From Parasulfuritortus cantonensis (lineage in GTDB: Bacteria; Pseudomonadota; Gammaproteobacteria; Burkholderiales; Thiobacillaceae): 64,000 nucleotides of DNA. The stretch lies in the NCBI RefSeq assembly GCF_004337445.1, contig NZ_SJZB01000042.1, forward strand, positions 186,001-250,000, written 5' to 3'. The position numbers and the translations under genes were made by a program. The notes under the pieces are model-generated. The model was given only the letters and a program-made list of their open reading frames with translations, was not told the DNA's origin and ran no database searches. Positions 33,831 to 42,447 of the stretch are shown in pieces. The stretch's first letter is position 1. Each line of letters opens with the position of its first letter.

Positions 33831-34744
33831 GGCTGGTCTTCGCGGGTACCCCGGAGTTCGCCGCCCGGGCCCTGGCGGCGTTGATCGCCGCCGGACACGA
33901 CATCCCCCTGGTGCTGACGCAGCCGGACCGGCCGGCCGGCCGCGGCATGAAGCTGCGCATGAGTCCGGTCAAGGAACTGGCCCTGCGCCATGGCCTGGCC
34001 GTCGCCCAGCCGGACAGCCTGAAGACCGAGGCGGCCCGCCAGGTCATCGCCGACGCGGCGCCCGAGGTCATGGTGGTGGCCGCCTACGGCCTCATCCTGC
34101 CGCAGGCCGTGCTCGACATGCCGCGCCTCGGCTGCGTCAATATCCACGCCTCGCTGTTGCCGCGCTGGCGCGGCGCGGCGCCGATCCAGCGCGCCATCGA
34201 GGCGGGCGACGCCGAGACCGGCATCACCCTCATGCAGATGGACAAGGGGCTCGACACCGGCGCCATGCTCGCCCGGCATCCCCTGGCCATCGCCCCGGAC
34301 GACAGCGCGGCCAGCCTGCACGACAAGCTCGCCGAACTGGGTGCCGAGGCCATCGTCGCCTTGCTGCCCGGGCTGGCGGCCGTTGTCGCCGCGCCGCAGG
34401 ACGACGCCCTGGCCTGTTATGCCGCCAAGATCGGCAAGGACGAGGCGCGCCTGGACTGGAGCCTGCCGGCGGCCGTGCTGGACCGCCGCGTCCGCGCCTT
34501 CAATCCGTTCCCGGGCGCCGCCTGCCAGCTCGGCGGCGAGCCGCTCAAGATCTGGCGTGCCCGTCCGGCGCCGGGCGGCGGCCGGCCGGGCGAGATCCTG
34601 GCGGTCGGCCCGGATGCGCTCCGGGTCGCCTGCGGCGTGGGCGCCCTCGACCTGCTCGAGCTCCAGAAGGCGGGCGGAAAGCGTCTCCCGGTTGCCGCCT
34701 TCCTGGCTGGCAACCCCCTTGCACCCGGGCAAAGCCTGGGTTGA
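33827..34744 (+). CDS. fmt: Methionyl-tRNA formyltransferase
   Basis: 305 residues from a GTG overlapping the def stop (GTGA). It formylates initiator Met-tRNA using 10-formyl-THF, the counterpart of deformylase. The N-terminus [15 protein letters not shown] is typical; [23 protein letters not shown] carries the catalytic Asn-His and [11 protein letters not shown]. The C-terminal OB-like domain follows AFNPFPGA. Confidence 0.97.
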   Translation: MRLVFAGTPEFAARALAALIAAGHDIPLVLTQPDRPAGRGMKLRMSPVKELALRHGLAVAQPDSLKTEAARQVIADAAPEVMVVAAYGLILPQAVLDMPRLGCVNIHASLLPRWRGAAPIQRAIEAGDAETGITLMQMDKGLDTGAMLARHPLAIAPDDSAASLHDKLAELGAEAIVALLPGLAAVVAAPQDDALACYAAKIGKDEARLDWSLPAAVLDRRVRAFNPFPGAACQLGGEPLKIWRARPAPGGGRPGEILAVGPDALRVACGVGALDLLELQKAGGKRLPVAAFLAGNPLAPGQSLG

Positions 34745-34804
34745 ATTTTTCCCGGCCGGCGGCATCTTATGTGCCGGTGTGACTGACCTGATCCGGAACT
34801 CATC

Positions 34805-35653
34805 ATGTTGAACAACTGGCTGAAAACCACCCTGCTGATGGCCGCCATCATGGCCCTGTTCGGCGCCGTCGGCATGCTGCTGGGCGGCGCCCAGGGCATG
34901 CTCCTGGCCTTGCTGTTCGGGGGTGCCATGAACGTGTGGGCCTACTGGAACTCGGACAAGATGGTCCTGCGCATGTACAACGCCCACGAGGTCGACGCCG
35001 GCAGCGGCGGCGAGTTCTACGCCGTCGTGCGTGAACTGTCCCAGCGCGCCGGTCTGCCCATGCCGCGCGTCTACATCATCGACGAGGCGCAGCCGAACGC
35101 CTTCGCCACCGGTCGCGACCCCGAGCACGCCGCCGTGGCGGCCACCACCGGCATCCTGCGCATGCTGTCGACGCGGGAGCTGCGCGGCGTCATGGCCCAC
35201 GAACTCGCCCACGTGCGCCATCGCGACATCCTCATCTCGACCATCTCCGCCACCGTGGCCGGCGCCATCTCCACCCTGGCGCAGTTCGGCATGCTGTTCG
35301 GCGGCGGCGATCGCGAGCGCCCCAACATCGTCGTCCAGCTGGCCGTGATGTTGCTCGCGCCCCTCGCCGCCATGCTGATCCAGATGGCCATCTCGCGTTC
35401 GCGCGAGTTCGGCGCCGACCGCGGCGGTGCCGAGATCTCCGGCGACCCCGAGGCGCTCGCCAGCGCCCTGCGCAAGATCGAGGCCTACGCCCGGGGCACG
35501 CCCATGGAAACCGCCGAGATGCATCCGGAGACCGCCCAGATGATGATCATCAACCCGCTCTCCGGCGGTGACCTGCAAGGCCTGTTCCGCACCCACCCCG
35601 CCACCGAGGAACGCATCCGCCGTCTGCTCGAACTGGCCCGCGGCGGCGCCTGA
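34805..35653 (+). CDS. htpX: Membrane zinc protease HtpX
   Basis: 282 residues. An M48 metalloprotease of the inner membrane that degrades misfolded membrane proteins. Two hydrophobic helices lie at the N-terminus (~8-48). The zinc motif HELAH is in [14 protein letters not shown] (~130), with the third ligand glutamate in [12 protein letters not shown]. Two more hydrophobic stretches lie between. [20 protein letters not shown] is typical of HtpX. Confidence 0.95.
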   Translation: MLNNWLKTTLLMAAIMALFGAVGMLLGGAQGMLLALLFGGAMNVWAYWNSDKMVLRMYNAHEVDAGSGGEFYAVVRELSQRAGLPMPRVYIIDEAQPNAFATGRDPEHAAVAATTGILRMLSTRELRGVMAHELAHVRHRDILISTISATVAGAISTLAQFGMLFGGGDRERPNIVVQLAVMLLAPLAAMLIQMAISRSREFGADRGGAEISGDPEALASALRKIEAYARGTPMETAEMHPETAQMMIINPLSGGDLQGLFRTHPATEERIRRLLELARGGA

Positions 35654-35656
35654 CCG

Positions 35657-36919
35657 GTGGCCTCGGCACGTGCCCTGGCGGCCGACCTGGTCAACCAGGT
35701 GCTGCTCGACGGCCGCAGCCTGACCGCGGCCCTGGAGGCGGTCAGGCCGGGCGCCGACGCGCGCCGTCTGGCCGACGCCCAGGACCTCGCCTACGGGGTG
35801 CTGCGCCATCTGGGCCGCCTGCGCTTCTACCTGCGTCGGCTCACCGGCCGGCCGGTCGAGCCGGCCGAGCTGGCCGGCTATTTCCTCGTCGCCCTTTATG
35901 AACTCGCGGACCGCGACACCCCCGCCTACGCGGCCGTCAACGAGGCGGTGTCGCTGGTTGGCCGGCTGTACCCGCGGGCGCGCGGCTTCGCCAACGGGGT
36001 CCTGCGCAACTTCAGCCGCCGGCGCGCGGAACTGGAGGCCGCCGCGGCGACCGATCCGGAGGCGCGCTGGGATTTCCCGCGCTGGTGGATCGACAAGTTG
36101 CGCGCCGACTACCCGGCCGCCTGGCAGGGGGCGCTGACCGCCATGAACGGCCATCCGCCCATGACCTTGCGGGTCAATCGCCGGCGCCTGGACGTCGCCG
36201 CCTACGAGGCCTTGCTGGCCGAGGCCGGCATGGCTGCGCGCCGGACCGGGGCGGCGGCCCTGACCCTGGCGCAACCGGTCCCGGTCAGCGAACTGCCCGG
36301 CTTCGCCGACGGCCTGGTCTCGGTCCAGGACCTGGGCGCCCAGCATGCCGCCGCCCTGCTCGACTGCGCCGACGGCATGCGGGTGCTCGACGCCTGTGCC
36401 GCGCCGGGTGGCAAGACCGCGCACCTGTTGGAGGGCCACGACCTCGACCTGGTCGCCCTCGATCTGGACGGCGAACGTCTGCGCCGGGTCGAGGAGAACC
36501 TGCGCCGCCTCGGCCTGGCCGCCATCCTGCGCGCCGCCGACGCCGGCCGGCCGGCCGACTGGTGGGACGGCCGGCCGTTCGACCGCATCCTGCTCGACGC
36601 GCCGTGCACCGGTTCCGGCGTCGTGCGCCGGCATCCGGACGGGAAATGGCTGAAACGTTGCGAAGACGTGACCGACCTGGCAGGTCGTCAGGCGCGCCTG
36701 TTGGATGCCGTTTGGCCGCTGCTTCGCCGAGGTGGTAAATTGCTTTACGCAACTTGCAGCCTGTTTCCCGAGGAAAATGGTCGCCAGGTCGAAGCCTTCC
36801 TGGCCGGACACGAGGATGCCCGACCGGAAACGACCGGTGTGCCTGGTGAGGAAGACGGGCAGCTATTACCGGATGGCGACCACGACGGCTTCTTCTATGC
36901 CCGCATTGTCAAGACGTGA
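35657..36919 (+). CDS. rsmB: 16S rRNA (cytosine-967-C5)-methyltransferase
   Basis: 420 residues from a GTG three bases after htpX. RsmB methylates C967 of 16S rRNA. Its NusB-like RNA-binding domain fills the first ~140 residues (RALAADLVNQVLLDGRSLTAAL), and the SAM domain follows with VLDACAAPGGKTAHLLE. The two catalytic cysteines of RNA m5C enzymes lie in LLDAPCTGSGVVRRHPD and LLYATCSLFPEEN. The 3' end overlaps the start of the DUF4390 gene. Confidence 0.96.
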   Translation: MASARALAADLVNQVLLDGRSLTAALEAVRPGADARRLADAQDLAYGVLRHLGRLRFYLRRLTGRPVEPAELAGYFLVALYELADRDTPAYAAVNEAVSLVGRLYPRARGFANGVLRNFSRRRAELEAAAATDPEARWDFPRWWIDKLRADYPAAWQGALTAMNGHPPMTLRVNRRRLDVAAYEALLAEAGMAARRTGAAALTLAQPVPVSELPGFADGLVSVQDLGAQHAAALLDCADGMRVLDACAAPGGKTAHLLEGHDLDLVALDLDGERLRRVEENLRRLGLAAILRAADAGRPADWWDGRPFDRILLDAPCTGSGVVRRHPDGKWLKRCEDVTDLAGRQARLLDAVWPLLRRGGKLLYATCSLFPEENGRQVEAFLAGHEDARPETTGVPGEEDGQLLPDGDHDGFFYARIVKT

Positions 36920-37463
36920 CTTCCTCAGATTGTCCTGCGCGACGGCCCTGGCCGCTGGCGCCGGGCGGGTGTGGGCACGCGACATGCTGGCCCTCAAGCA
37001 GGTCGAACTGGTGGCGAAGCACGACCACTACGTCTTGGTGGGCGGGTACAACATCCAACTCGCGGGGACCCTCGACGACGCCCTGCGCAAGGGCATCACC
37101 CTCACCTTCGTGCAGCTGTTCGAGGCCGAACGGCCGCGCAGCTACTGGTTCGCCGAGGATGTCGCCGTCGAGCAGCGCACCCTCAAGCTGTCCTACAACG
37201 CGCTCCTGCGCCAGTACCAGCTCTTCCGCGACAGCGGCCATGCCAGCTTCGACAGCGAGGCCGAGGCGCTCGCGGCCCTGGGCGATTTCGCCGACTGGGC
37301 CGTCCTGGACGCCAAGCAGGTCAGCAAACAGACCGTGTACCAGGCCCGGGTGCGCATGTATCTGGACACCAGCCAATTGGCCAAGCCGCTCCAGATGAAC
37401 GCCTTCGCTTCGAGCCGCTGGGACATGGACTCCGGATGGCGGGAGTGGTCGTTCAAGCCCTGA
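36897..37463 (+). CDS. DUF4390 protein with a Tat-type signal peptide
   Basis: 188 residues from the ATG just before MPALSRRDFLRLS; an ATG eight codons earlier is possible. Both lie inside rsmB, so translation is coupled. SRRDFLRL followed by a mild hydrophobic stretch and a VWA cleavage site is a textbook twin-arginine signal. The mature region (VELVAKHDHYVLVGGYNIQLAGTLDDALRKGITLTFVQLFE...) matches DUF4390, found beside ntrY in betaproteobacteria. Its role is unknown, perhaps an envelope input to the kinase encoded next. Confidence 0.82.
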   Translation: MPALSRRDFLRLSCATALAAGAGRVWARDMLALKQVELVAKHDHYVLVGGYNIQLAGTLDDALRKGITLTFVQLFEAERPRSYWFAEDVAVEQRTLKLSYNALLRQYQLFRDSGHASFDSEAEALAALGDFADWAVLDAKQVSKQTVYQARVRMYLDTSQLAKPLQMNAFASSRWDMDSGWREWSFKP

Positions 37464-37534
37464 GCGGACCGGCCGCGGGCGGACGCGGTGCCGGCCGCGC
37501 CGTCCCGGTGCCCGGGATCGGCTAGGGGGCGCCG

Positions 37535-39706
37535 ATGCTCTATCTCACCCTCGGCAGCCTGCTGCTCGGCGTCTCCCTGGTCACCCTGCTGTCCTTCTCG
37601 GCCGACAACAGCGGTTTCTTCGCCGAGCACTTCCAGATACTGGTCTGGGTCGCCGCCGTGGCCGCCCTGGCCCTGGCGGGGCTGTTCGGCTACCAGGTCT
37701 ACTCCCTGTGGCGGCGGGTGCGCGCCGGCGTCTTCGGCGCCCGCCTGACGGCCCGGATGTTCTGGATCTTCGGCCTGATGGCCCTGCTGCCCGGGCTGGT
37801 GGTCTACCTGCTGTCGGTGCAGTTCCTGGTCAAGTCGATCGAGTCCTGGTTCGACGTGCGCATGGAGCAGGCCCTGGAGAGCGGCCTCTCGCTCGGTCAA
37901 TCGGCCCTCGGCCATCTTGAGAACGAGCTGGTCAAGAAGGCGGAGGGCATGGCGCTGCAACTGCTGGAGCTGCCGACCTCGCAGCAGGACGACCACCTGA
38001 ACGAGTTGCGCGAGGCCTTCGGCGTCCAGGAAGTCGGCCTGTTTGACGAAAGTGGCGCCCTGATCGGCTTCGCCTCCTCGGACAAGGCCGCCATGGTGCC
38101 GCGCCAGCCCGAGCGGGCGGCGATCTGGCAGGCCAAGTTGCAGCAGCCCTGGTCGCGTACCGAGCAGGACAGCGACGGTCGCACCCTGATCGTGCGCGCG
38201 GCCGTCCCGGTCAACGTCGTCAGCCTGACCGAGAACATGCGTATCCTGCAGGTCGCCCAGCCGGTCTCGGCGAAGTTGAGCGAGGATGCCCAGAGCGTCG
38301 AGGCGGCGCACCGCAGCTATCAGGAACTCGCGGTCTCCCGCCTCGGCCTGAAGCGCCTCTACGCGGTGTCGCTGACCTTGTCGCTGGCCCTCTCGCTGTT
38401 CTCCGCCCTGTCGCTCGCCTATCTGCTGTCGGAACGCCTGGCGGCGCCGCTCCGGGTCCTGGCGCGCGGCACGCGGGCGGTGGCGCGCGGCGACTACTCG
38501 CAGGTCAATCCGATCAATTCCGGCGACGAACTGGGCATGCTGACCCACTCCTTCAACCGCATGACCCTGCAGTTGTCGGAAGCCCGCGCCGCGGCGGAGG
38601 AGAACCACGACAAGCTGCAGGAGGCCAAGGCCTACCTGGAAAGCGTGCTGGGCAGCGTGAGTACCGGCGTGGTGACCCTGGACGCCGACCTGCGCGTGCA
38701 ACTGGTCAACCCGGCGGCGGCCAGCATACTCGGCTGCGACCGCGATACCGCCGAGGGGCGCTCGCTGGACGACTGGTGCCCGGCCGACGAGGGGCTGCGC
38801 CAGTTCGCCGCCACCATGGCCGAGCATTTCCGCGCCGCCGGCCGGCAGGCGTGGCGGGAACAGGTGGAACTGGCGGCGCCGTCCGGCACCCGCGTCCTGC
38901 TCGCCCGCGGCACGCCCCTCGATGCCGGCGAGGAGGCCGCCTACGCCCTCGCGCTCGACGACGTCACCCAGCTCATCCAGGCCCAGCGCGACGCCGCTTG
39001 GGGCGAGGTGGCCCGGCGCCTGGCGCACGAGATCAAGAATCCGCTGACGCCGATCCAGCTCTCCGCGGAGCGCCTGCAGCTCAAGCTCGCCGACCAGCTG
39101 CCGGAAAACGGCCGCGCCATTCTGGTCCGGGCCACCGACACCATCGTCGGCCAGGTCGCGGCGATGAAGTCGCTGGTCGACGCCTTCGCCCAGTATGCCC
39201 GCACGCCGGCCCCCAGCCTGCAGGCCATGGCCGTCAACCCGCTGGTCACCGATATCCTGGCCCTGTACGAGCACCACGTGCCGATCGACACCGCCCTGGC
39301 GCCGGACCTGCCGGAGGTGTCCGGCGACCCGTCGCTGTTGCGCCAGGTGCTGGTCAACCTGATCAAGAATGCCGAGGAGGCCCTGGTCGAGCGGGCCGAC
39401 CAGCTGATCCGCGTCAGCAGCCACCGCAGCCCGGACGGCGTCACCATCTGTGTCGAAGACAATGGCCCCGGCTTCCCGGAATCGCTGGGCAACCGCCTGT
39501 TCGAGCCGTACGCGACGACCAAGCCCAAGGGAACCGGCCTCGGCCTGGCCATCGTCAAAAAGATCATCGAGGAGCATCATGGCGGGATTGAGGTGCGCAA
39601 CCTGGAGCCGCATGGGGCCGCGGTGTGCATTACCTTGCCGATTTATGTTGAAATCGCGGCGCAGGATGAACCCCGCTCTTCGCCGTCGCGCGAGGGGCCG
39701 GCTTGA
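37535..39706 (+). CDS. ntrY: Sensor histidine kinase NtrY
   Basis: 723 residues. Several N-terminal membrane helices (~1-105) and a periplasmic or extracytoplasmic segment are followed by another helix at ~285-305, a HAMP domain (LAAPLRVLARGTRAVARGDYSQ), a PAS-like region (~360-470) and the kinase core. The phosphorylated histidine is in ARRLAHEIKNPLTPIQLSAERL (~497), with the N box VNLIKNAEEALVE, G1 VEDNGPGFPE and G2 KGTGLGLAIVKKI. NtrY partners NtrX, encoded 58 bases downstream, in control of nitrogen or redox/respiratory genes. Confidence 0.94.
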   Translation: MLYLTLGSLLLGVSLVTLLSFSADNSGFFAEHFQILVWVAAVAALALAGLFGYQVYSLWRRVRAGVFGARLTARMFWIFGLMALLPGLVVYLLSVQFLVKSIESWFDVRMEQALESGLSLGQSALGHLENELVKKAEGMALQLLELPTSQQDDHLNELREAFGVQEVGLFDESGALIGFASSDKAAMVPRQPERAAIWQAKLQQPWSRTEQDSDGRTLIVRAAVPVNVVSLTENMRILQVAQPVSAKLSEDAQSVEAAHRSYQELAVSRLGLKRLYAVSLTLSLALSLFSALSLAYLLSERLAAPLRVLARGTRAVARGDYSQVNPINSGDELGMLTHSFNRMTLQLSEARAAAEENHDKLQEAKAYLESVLGSVSTGVVTLDADLRVQLVNPAAASILGCDRDTAEGRSLDDWCPADEGLRQFAATMAEHFRAAGRQAWREQVELAAPSGTRVLLARGTPLDAGEEAAYALALDDVTQLIQAQRDAAWGEVARRLAHEIKNPLTPIQLSAERLQLKLADQLPENGRAILVRATDTIVGQVAAMKSLVDAFAQYARTPAPSLQAMAVNPLVTDILALYEHHVPIDTALAPDLPEVSGDPSLLRQVLVNLIKNAEEALVERADQLIRVSSHRSPDGVTICVEDNGPGFPESLGNRLFEPYATTKPKGTGLGLAIVKKIIEEHHGGIEVRNLEPHGAAVCITLPIYVEIAAQDEPRSSPSREGPA

Positions 39707-39764
39707 CAGGTAGGTCGCGCGGCCCGGCGGGGCAGTTGCCGCGGGGCCGGTAACGGAGGGGAGT

Positions 39765-41021
39765 ATGAGTGAGATTTTGGTTGTGGATGACGAGCCCGGC
39801 ATCCGCGACTTGCTGCGCGAGATACTCGAAGAGGAGGGCCACGAGGTGCGCCTGGCCGAGAACGGCGAGCAGGCGCGCGCCGCGCGCCTGGCCAAGGCGC
39901 CGGACCTGGTCCTGCTGGACATCTGGATGCCCGACGTCGACGGCCTGTCCCTGCTCAAGGATTGGGTGACGGCCGGCCTGCTGACCATGCCGGTGGTCAT
40001 GATGTCCGGGCACGGCACCATCCATACGGCGGTCGAGGCGACCCGGCTGGGCGCCTTCGATTTCCTGGAGAAGCCGGTCCCCTACAAGAAGCTGCTCCAG
40101 ACGGTCGAGAACGCGCTCAACAGCCGGCCCAGCCGGACCAGCGCGCCGGCCAGCCTGGATGCCCTCGGCAACAGCGAGCCGATCCGCCTGCTCGCCCAGC
40201 GCCTGCGCCAGGCCGCCGGGGCGGCCAGCACCCTGCTGCTGACCGGCGAGCAGGGCGTCGGGGCGGACATCTGCGCCCATTTCCTGCACCAGCCGGAGAC
40301 TCCCTGGGTGGCGGTGGACGAACTGGCCTCCCTGGTCGAACGTCCGCTCGACTGGCTGACCCAGGCCAAGGGCGGCATGCTGTTCTTCGCCGAGGTGGCG
40401 CAATTGACGCCGTTGCAGCAGAAGGGTCTGCAACTCATCCTCGGCCGCCATCGCGAATACGCCGTCAACGTGGTCTGCGCGAGCAGCGAGAACCTGGCCA
40501 ACAAGGCCGCCGCGGGTGCCTACTCGCGCGACCTGTACAACGCCCTGGCCCAGACGGCGGTGCGTGTGCCGCCCCTGCGCGAGCACCGCGAGGACATCCC
40601 GCACCTGGCGGTGGCCCTGCTGCGCGACAGCCTGGCCAAGACCGGCCAGGCCGAGCGGCGTTTCTCGGACCCCGCCCTGGCGCGCCTCGGCCGCCACGAT
40701 TGGCCGGGCAACCTCGACGAGTTGAAGAGCGTGGTGCACAACCTGGCCGCCACGGTGCTCGGCGAAGTCATCGAGGTGGCCGACGTCGATGCCCTGCTCG
40801 GCGTCGCCGACAAGGTCGACGGCGGTGCCTTGGCCGAACTGTTCGCGTTGCCCCTGAAGGAGGCGCGCGATGCCTTCGAGCGCGCCTATCTGGAGGCCGT
40901 GCTGCAGGAGTGCGGCAGCATGTCGCGGGCGGCCGAGCGCTCCGGCCTGGAGCGCACCCATCTTTATCGGAAGCTCAAGCAGTTGGGCGTAAAATCCGGC
41001 ACCCGTGGCGAGAACAGCTAA
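39765..41021 (+). CDS. ntrX: NtrX-like response regulator with a degenerate AAA+ domain
   Basis: 418 residues. The receiver is intact (VVDDEPGIRDLL, phosphorylated Asp ~52 in LLDIWMPD, and the lysine in LEKPVPYKKLL). The Fis-type helix-turn-helix at the C-terminus is also intact (MSRAAERSGLERTHLYRKLKQL). The central domain, which in NtrC-type activators hydrolyses ATP to open sigma-54 promoters, is broken by sequence: Walker A reads GEQGVGAD with no lysine, the GAFTGA sigma-54 loop is missing with ~25-30 residues around it, and Walker B reads GGMLFFAE. It probably works as a plain DNA-binding regulator, not as a sigma-54 activator. Confidence 0.9.
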   Translation: MSEILVVDDEPGIRDLLREILEEEGHEVRLAENGEQARAARLAKAPDLVLLDIWMPDVDGLSLLKDWVTAGLLTMPVVMMSGHGTIHTAVEATRLGAFDFLEKPVPYKKLLQTVENALNSRPSRTSAPASLDALGNSEPIRLLAQRLRQAAGAASTLLLTGEQGVGADICAHFLHQPETPWVAVDELASLVERPLDWLTQAKGGMLFFAEVAQLTPLQQKGLQLILGRHREYAVNVVCASSENLANKAAAGAYSRDLYNALAQTAVRVPPLREHREDIPHLAVALLRDSLAKTGQAERRFSDPALARLGRHDWPGNLDELKSVVHNLAATVLGEVIEVADVDALLGVADKVDGGALAELFALPLKEARDAFERAYLEAVLQECGSMSRAAERSGLERTHLYRKLKQLGVKSGTRGENS

Positions 41022-41030
41022 GAGCAGACC

Positions 41031-42437
41031 GTGAAGATCATCATCCTGGGCGCCGGCCAGGTGGGCTCCAACCTGGCGGCCAGCCTGGTCTCCGAGGCCA
41101 ACGACATCACCATGGTGGATGTCGACGACGCCAAGCTGGCGGCCCTGCAGGAGCGCTACGACCTGCGTACCGTGTGCGGCCCCGCCTCGCACCCGTCGGT
41201 GTTGCGCCAGGCCGGCGCCGAGGACGCCGACATGCTGGTGGCGGTGACCCAGAACGACGAGACCAACATGGTGGCCTGCAAGCTCGCCGCCACCCTGTTC
41301 AATATCCCCACCAAGATCGCCCGCATCCGCGCCCAGGACTACATGCAGCACGAGGTGCTGTTCTCCGCCCTGAACATGGCGGTCGACTACGTGATCAGCC
41401 CGGAACGCGAGGTCACCGATTACATCCAGCGCCTGATCGACTACCCGGAGGCGCTCCAAGTGGTCGACTTCGCCGAGGGGCGCATCCGGCTGGTGGCGGT
41501 GCGCCCGGAGGGCGGTTTCCTGGTCGGCCGGGAACTGAAGGAGATGCGCGACCACCTGCGCCTGCACATGCGCGAGCCGAAGAACGAGCACCTGCAGGCC
41601 CTGGATGCCCGGGTCGCCGCCATCTTCCGGCGCGACCGGGCGGTGATCCCGGACGGCGACACCGTCATCGAGGACGGCGACGAGGTCTTCTTCGTCGCCG
41701 CCACGGCGCACATCAAGGCGGTCATGAAGGAGATGCGCCATGCCGACCGCCGGGTGCACCGGGTCATGATCGCCGGCGGCGGCAACATCGGCAGCCGGCT
41801 GGCCGCCAGCCTGGAGGACAAGTACGAGGTCAAGCTGATCGACCACAACAAGAAGCACGCCCAGGTCCTGGCCGAACGTCTGAAGAGCACCCTGGTGCTG
41901 GTCGGCGATGCCACCGACGAGGAACTCCTGCAGCAGGAGAACGTCGAGGACATGGACGTCTTCTGCGCCCTCACCAACGACGACGAGGACAACATCATGT
42001 CCTCGCTCCTGGCCAAGCGCATGGGGGCCGGCAAGGTCATCGCCCTGATCAACCGGGGCACCTACGTGGACCTGCTCCAGGGCGGCACCATCGACGTCGC
42101 CCTGTCCCCCGCCCAGGCCACCATCGGCCCGCTCCTCACGCACATCCGGCACGGCGACATGGCCGTGGTGCACAGCCTGCGCCGGGGCGCTGCCGAGGCC
42201 ATGGAGGTGGTGGTGCACGGCGACGCCAAGACCTCGAAGCTGGTCGGCCGCCGCATCGAGCAGATCGACCTGCCCGAGGGGGTCGCCATCGGCGCCATCG
42301 CGCGCGGTGAGAAGGTGGTCATTGCCCACCACGACACCATGATCGAGCCCGAGGACCACCTGATCATCTTCGTCCCCAACAAGCGCATGGTGCCCAAGGT
42401 CGAGAAGCTCCTGCAGGTCGGCTTCGGCTTCTTCTGA
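41031..42437 (+). CDS. trkA: Trk potassium uptake regulatory NAD-binding protein
   Basis: 468 residues from a GTG ten bases after ntrX. TrkA is a peripheral cytoplasmic gating subunit of the Trk K+ channel. Two tandem RCK modules are seen: Rossmann folds start with MKIIILGAGQVGSNLA and HRVMIAGGGNIGSRLA, each followed by a TrkA-C domain. The partner channel gene lies immediately downstream. Confidence 0.96.
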   Translation: MKIIILGAGQVGSNLAASLVSEANDITMVDVDDAKLAALQERYDLRTVCGPASHPSVLRQAGAEDADMLVAVTQNDETNMVACKLAATLFNIPTKIARIRAQDYMQHEVLFSALNMAVDYVISPEREVTDYIQRLIDYPEALQVVDFAEGRIRLVAVRPEGGFLVGRELKEMRDHLRLHMREPKNEHLQALDARVAAIFRRDRAVIPDGDTVIEDGDEVFFVAATAHIKAVMKEMRHADRRVHRVMIAGGGNIGSRLAASLEDKYEVKLIDHNKKHAQVLAERLKSTLVLVGDATDEELLQQENVEDMDVFCALTNDDEDNIMSSLLAKRMGAGKVIALINRGTYVDLLQGGTIDVALSPAQATIGPLLTHIRHGDMAVVHSLRRGAAEAMEVVVHGDAKTSKLVGRRIEQIDLPEGVAIGAIARGEKVVIAHHDTMIEPEDHLIIFVPNKRMVPKVEKLLQVGFGFF

Positions 42438-42447
42438 CGGGCGGGCC

